This document shows, piece by piece, positions 36,570-40,980 of a stretch of 40,980 bases of DNA (the stretch's first letter is position 1; each line of letters begins with the position of its first letter). The stretch is from positions 1 to 40,980 of the forward strand of contig NZ_QAYC01000023.1 in the NCBI RefSeq assembly GCF_003053725.1, in the 5' to 3' direction. The notes beneath the pieces were generated by a model that ran no database searches, was not told the DNA's origin, and worked only from the letters and a program-made list of their open reading frames with translations. This DNA comes from Rhodovulum kholense (GTDB taxonomy: Bacteria > Pseudomonadota > Alphaproteobacteria > Rhodobacterales > Rhodobacteraceae). A program made the position numbers and the translations under genes.

Positions 36570-36573
<4 letters not shown>
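34132..36573 (+). CDS. gghA: GH13 glycosidase, glucosylglycerol-hydrolase-like
   Basis: An 813-aa GH13 protein related to glucosylglycerol hydrolase (cyanobacterial Slr1670-type), which breaks the osmolyte glucosylglycerol to glucose and glycerol. Catalytic regions: [29 protein letters not shown] (nucleophile Asp in VDGAQ), [18 protein letters not shown] (acid Glu in IFED), [13 protein letters not shown]. An N-terminal domain of about 180 aa precedes the barrel, with DDAYL-type loops absent. The assignment comes from length, motif order and memory of the family. It overlaps glgB by ATGA, and its stop shares CTAG with the convergent uvrB stop. No glucosylglycerol synthesis gene is here, so a glycogen-side role remains possible. 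Confidence 0.72.
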
Positions 36574-38759
<2,186 letters not shown>

Positions 38760-38915
38760 GGTGGCGATTCCCGGGAACTGGCTTCCCAGATTTGTCCCGG
38801 ACCGGGCGACGTTCAAGGGGGCAGGGCGGTATCCTGCGGTATGCAGGCTCTTGCAAGGCGCGGTCCGAGCCCCCATAACAGCAACGAAGAGAGAACCCGG
38901 AAGGGAGACATGCCC

Positions 38916-39227
38916 ATGCGTGCCCGCATCTATCAGCCCGCCAAGACCGCGATGCAGTCGGGTCAGGCCAAGACCCATCACTGGGTGCTGGATTTCGGCC
39001 CGCAAAGCCCGCGCGAACTCGATCCGCTGATGGGCTGGACCAGCTCGGACGACACCCAGTCGCAGGTGCGCCTGCGCTTCGAAACCCGCGAGGCGGCCGA
39101 GGATTACGCCCGCCGCCATGGCATCGACGCGGTGGTGCTGCGCCCGAAGAAGCGCGCGCCGAACGTCCGGCCGATGGGCTATTCCGAGAATTTCGCGGTC
39201 AACCGCCGCGGCGCCTGGACCCACTGA
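38916..39227 (+). CDS. NADH:ubiquinone oxidoreductase subunit NDUFS4-like (complex I accessory)
   Basis: A 103-aa accessory subunit of alphaproteobacterial complex I, homologous to mitochondrial NDUFS4 (AQDQ/18 kDa). It reads [68 protein letters not shown] and [18 protein letters not shown] chose the ATG at 38916, eight bases from GGGAG; the ATG at 38910 would leave too little space. It is divergent from uvrB, with 156 bases between starts. In other Rhodobacteraceae this gene often precedes a tRNA; none is seen here, and the following DNA looks foreign. Confidence 0.93.
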   Translation: MRARIYQPAKTAMQSGQAKTHHWVLDFGPQSPRELDPLMGWTSSDDTQSQVRLRFETREAAEDYARRHGIDAVVLRPKKRAPNVRPMGYSENFAVNRRGAWTH

Positions 39228-40293
39228 GACCGCTGTAAATCGGGATCAAGTTGCGGCCGAATGGGCCACATGATCCGGCCGAGGTCTATTTTGAAGGGCG
39301 TGGATGTACCCGCTTTCATTCCGCTTCGCGGTTATTCCTTTCGGCATCTGGTCCAGTGAAACGCTTCGACCGACCATCGGCTCTCGCATGGATTGGCGTG
39401 GACGGTGCGCATGCTGCGCTTGTTGAAGCCACTGAAATGAGAGGCCGATCGCTTCGGCGAGGCGTAGTCAGAGAAAGCAGATGAATGCGCAAACCGAAGC
39501 ATAAGTCTGCGCAAGGGGTGTCAGGGGCGACACGTACCGCCTGGTTTCTCTGGGCTGCTCTCTGAAAGACGGTGATGGGGGCGCTGGCGCTTATGCTCCG
39601 GCGCCTTTCGCGTATGGAGAGGATTCGGCGGTTCGTCGCGTGGGGCCACGGATCCGGCGGAGTGCCGTTGTGCTCTCCCCGTATGAGCCTGAGCATGGCG
39701 CAGTGGGGCTGGCTTGCGATGGTGAGCCCCTGGACAAGAGGTCGCTTGGATGCGGTGGGAACTCCGATGAAGACCAAGAAGTCAACGCAAGCTGTCGCTA
39801 CGATACTGAACCGATATCAGCGTTGGAGAAATCGTCAGGTGCCCGTCACAGCAACAGATGCCTACGCCGACGCCATTGCTCGCGTCTGTAGAGGCGACGT
39901 CGACCTCGACTCGGGTGAAAGGGGCCTCATCCACCTCAAGCGCCAGAAGGTCATTTCCGGCCGAAGACTGGTCACGCCACTTGCTCGCCATCAGCGCGAG
40001 ATCAGACCTGAGTGACGCCTCCCGAGGGCTTCCTGGGGTGCTGGGCTCAACACCAGTTACGAATACACGAAGCGTCATCGCTCTTGGGAGCGAATGGTTT
40101 GCTACAAGGGCCATAGTCACCGCTCACGCCCGGCGCTGCATGATGATCTGCCCTGGCTCGAAGGGCGGGAAGTGTGAATTCGCCGCGTCGCAGCGCGAAT
40201 TGGGTTATTCCGCGAATGTGGACCTTCAACACGTAATGCCCCGTCAGACGGCCCCCGCCGGAGCGTTGCTCCTTAAGTGCGCTTCATAGCGTC
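39228..40293. other. lower-GC region without convincing genes
   Basis: About 1.07 kb between the NDUFS4-like gene and the truncated nuclease-like gene. Base composition is visibly less G/C-rich than the core (lines 39781-39840 are about half A/T). All frames are short and unlike known proteins. The best candidate is 39767-40015. It looks like horizontally acquired or decayed DNA on the island side of the right IS. Confidence 0.5.
39767..40015 (+). CDS. possible 82-aa ORF, unrecognised
   Basis: The frame starts MKTKKSTQAVATILNRYQRW and runs to TGA at 40013-40015; a helical, basic protein with AYADAIARVCRGDVDLDSGE in the middle. It has weak superficial likeness to VbhA-type antitoxin helices, but the inhibitory S/T-xxx-E-G motif is missing. 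The ribosome site is weak (GGTGGGA). Codon use cannot be judged at this length. It may be chance. Confidence 0.3.
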   Translation: MKTKKSTQAVATILNRYQRWRNRQVPVTATDAYADAIARVCRGDVDLDSGERGLIHLKRQKVISGRRLVTPLARHQREIRPE

Positions 40294-40851
40294 TCAGGTA
40301 TCCGACCGCAGGCCGCGGCGAGTGAGATCGATTGCGATGACCGTGACCTCGTCGATGTCCGGCCGATCGCGAGCAATTGAATGCCAGTAGTCCTGCAAGG
40401 CGGTCTCCAGATCATTCAGATCAACTCGGTGGCCGCCAATTTGCCACTTTCGATCGGCCACCCGCCCCTGCCATACGAGGAGCATGATACCCCGGCCACC
40501 TGCCTCAGCGCGGAGATAGTCTCCAGCGAGTTGATTTCGGAGCCGCTCACACAAATCCGGCCCCGCCCAACCGTTGTCCAGTAGCTTCAGTTCAATCGGA
40601 ACGGGAGTGACGCCCGGCGCTTGGACCCAAATATCGGGCCGCTGGGCGTTTGGCATCTCGTTCTCCTGTGCACACGTGTAGCGCCCATTCGCCAAGTCGT
40701 TCAGGCGACCGGTGATGAGGTTTCTCACCTCCGTTTCCGCTTCCGCGCGCCGCCATGTCTGATAAGGGCTGTCATCGCTATCCTCCAACCAAGCGCGGAT
40801 ATCGATTAGCCGGTGCACGGCAACAGAGAAGAGTTGGGCGTTGGTTGCCGG
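40294..40851 (-). pseudogene. C-terminal fragment of a large protein with PD-(D/E)xK nuclease-like domain
   Basis: An open minus-strand frame of 185 codons runs from the IS end (40851/40852) to TGA at 40294-40296. It reads a helical segment (NAQLFSVAVHRLIDIRAWLE, AEAETEVRNLITGRLND), then RPDIWVQAPGV, PIELKLLDNGW, LCERLRNQLAGDYLRAEAG and GIMLLVWQGR. D, then ExK (IELK) 14 residues on, then QLxxY is a PD-(D/E)xK nuclease pattern. The N-terminal part has been cut off by the IS; the IS supplies an ATG and 18 codons in frame, but no native start. Similar C-terminal domains occur in large antiphage-type or NTPase proteins; the exact family is not known to me. Confidence 0.75.
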
Positions 40852-40980
40852 GGCGCTGTTGCGCAAATCAGCTGACGACCGCAGTTCCCCTTTCCCCGGA
40901 CACACTTATCCCATGGCCACGGTGAGCGGGATGCCGAGCGCCGTGAAGCGGTTGAGGACCGCCGCCCGGATCTGGACTTC
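40852..40980 (-). mobile_element. 3' end of the same IS element, right edge
   Basis: Exact reverse complement of bases 1-129. The IS terminus faces inward, against the nuclease-like fragment, with the transposase 3' end running off the window. Together with the left copy it gives inverted flanking ISs around 40.7 kb. Confidence 0.82.
40906..40980 (-). pseudogene. transposase C-terminus (partial, cut by window edge)
   Basis: The last 24 transposase codons, identical to those at 1-75, ending in TAA at 40906-40908 on the minus strand. The remainder lies beyond the window. Confidence 0.7.

Noticed and set aside
38760-38915. SOS (LexA) box upstream of uvrB
   Set aside because: Scanned for GTTC-N7-GTTC and GAAC-N7-GAAC; single half-sites occur but no correctly spaced pair.
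39767-40015. VbhA-like antitoxin
   Set aside because: Helix pattern is slightly similar, but the essential inhibitory S/T-xxx-E-G motif is absent and no Fic toxin gene is next to it.

Overview
This 40.98-kb window is high-GC alphaproteobacterial DNA. The gene content points to the Rhodobacteraceae and perhaps a marine purple bacterium of the Rhodovulum type: a VPLPA-CTERM protein, an RTX/Hint protein, the Ppx/GppA-rlmE pair, an NDUFS4-like complex I subunit, a corrinoid-dependent C1 gene set and a glucosylglycerol-hydrolase-like GH13. No rRNA, tRNA or CRISPR array was found. The genus is inference only.

Edges. The first and last 129 bases are a perfect inverted repeat. Each is the 3' end of the same IS, probably IS5 family, including the last 24 transposase codons and the IS terminus. 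The window is therefore a unique segment between two inverted IS copies, either a natural arrangement or an assembly broken at a repeat. Inside the left IS lie decayed mobile DNA (an IS91-family remnant with several frameshifts and an IS1182-like transposase tail) and an alpha/beta-hydrolase gene remnant with an internal stop. Inside the right IS is the C-terminal part of a gene with a PD-(D/E)xK nuclease-like motif, followed by about 1 kb of lower-GC DNA without convincing genes.

Core, left to right. (1) 2145-6753, minus: a one-carbon operon with a PF13769-type small protein, methylenetetrahydrofolate reductase, methyl-THF:corrinoid methyltransferase, a 76-aa conserved protein and a ferredoxin/ASKHA corrinoid activator. 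The corrinoid protein and substrate methyltransferase are not here. (2) 7255-9981, plus: a VPLPA-CTERM surface protein, a Ppx/GppA phosphatase and rlmE. (3) 10004-12271, minus: a Tat-exported cyclase-family protein, an AhpD/CMD-like protein and a quinone oxidoreductase. (4) 12818-14158, minus: an RTX-Hint protein followed by a diverged 100-bp tandem duplication; then a small membrane protein on plus. (5) 14844-17389, minus: a CPFC-motif exported protein and a MacB-like ABC transporter with a very His-rich periplasmic insert, probably metal related. (6) 17465-19219, minus: alkaline phosphatase with a strong terminator. (7) 19657-22138, minus: Tm-1-like protein, PEP-hydrolase-like TIM barrel and SRPBCC protein. 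(8) 22376-27929, minus: a complete dpp-type peptide ABC operon. (9) 28148-31644, minus: a four-subunit biotin-dependent Na+-translocating decarboxylase with an intrinsic terminator. (10) 31925-36573, plus: glgB overlapping a GH13 glucosylglycerol-hydrolase-like gene. (11) uvrB (minus) and an NDUFS4-like gene (plus).

Most genes sit in tight operons with ATGA or TGATG overlaps, and several operon boundaries carry clear RNA hairpins. The most under-described parts are the Tm-1/TIM-barrel/SRPBCC operon, the His-rich ABC system, the C1 operon's small partners and the truncated nuclease-like gene at the right edge.
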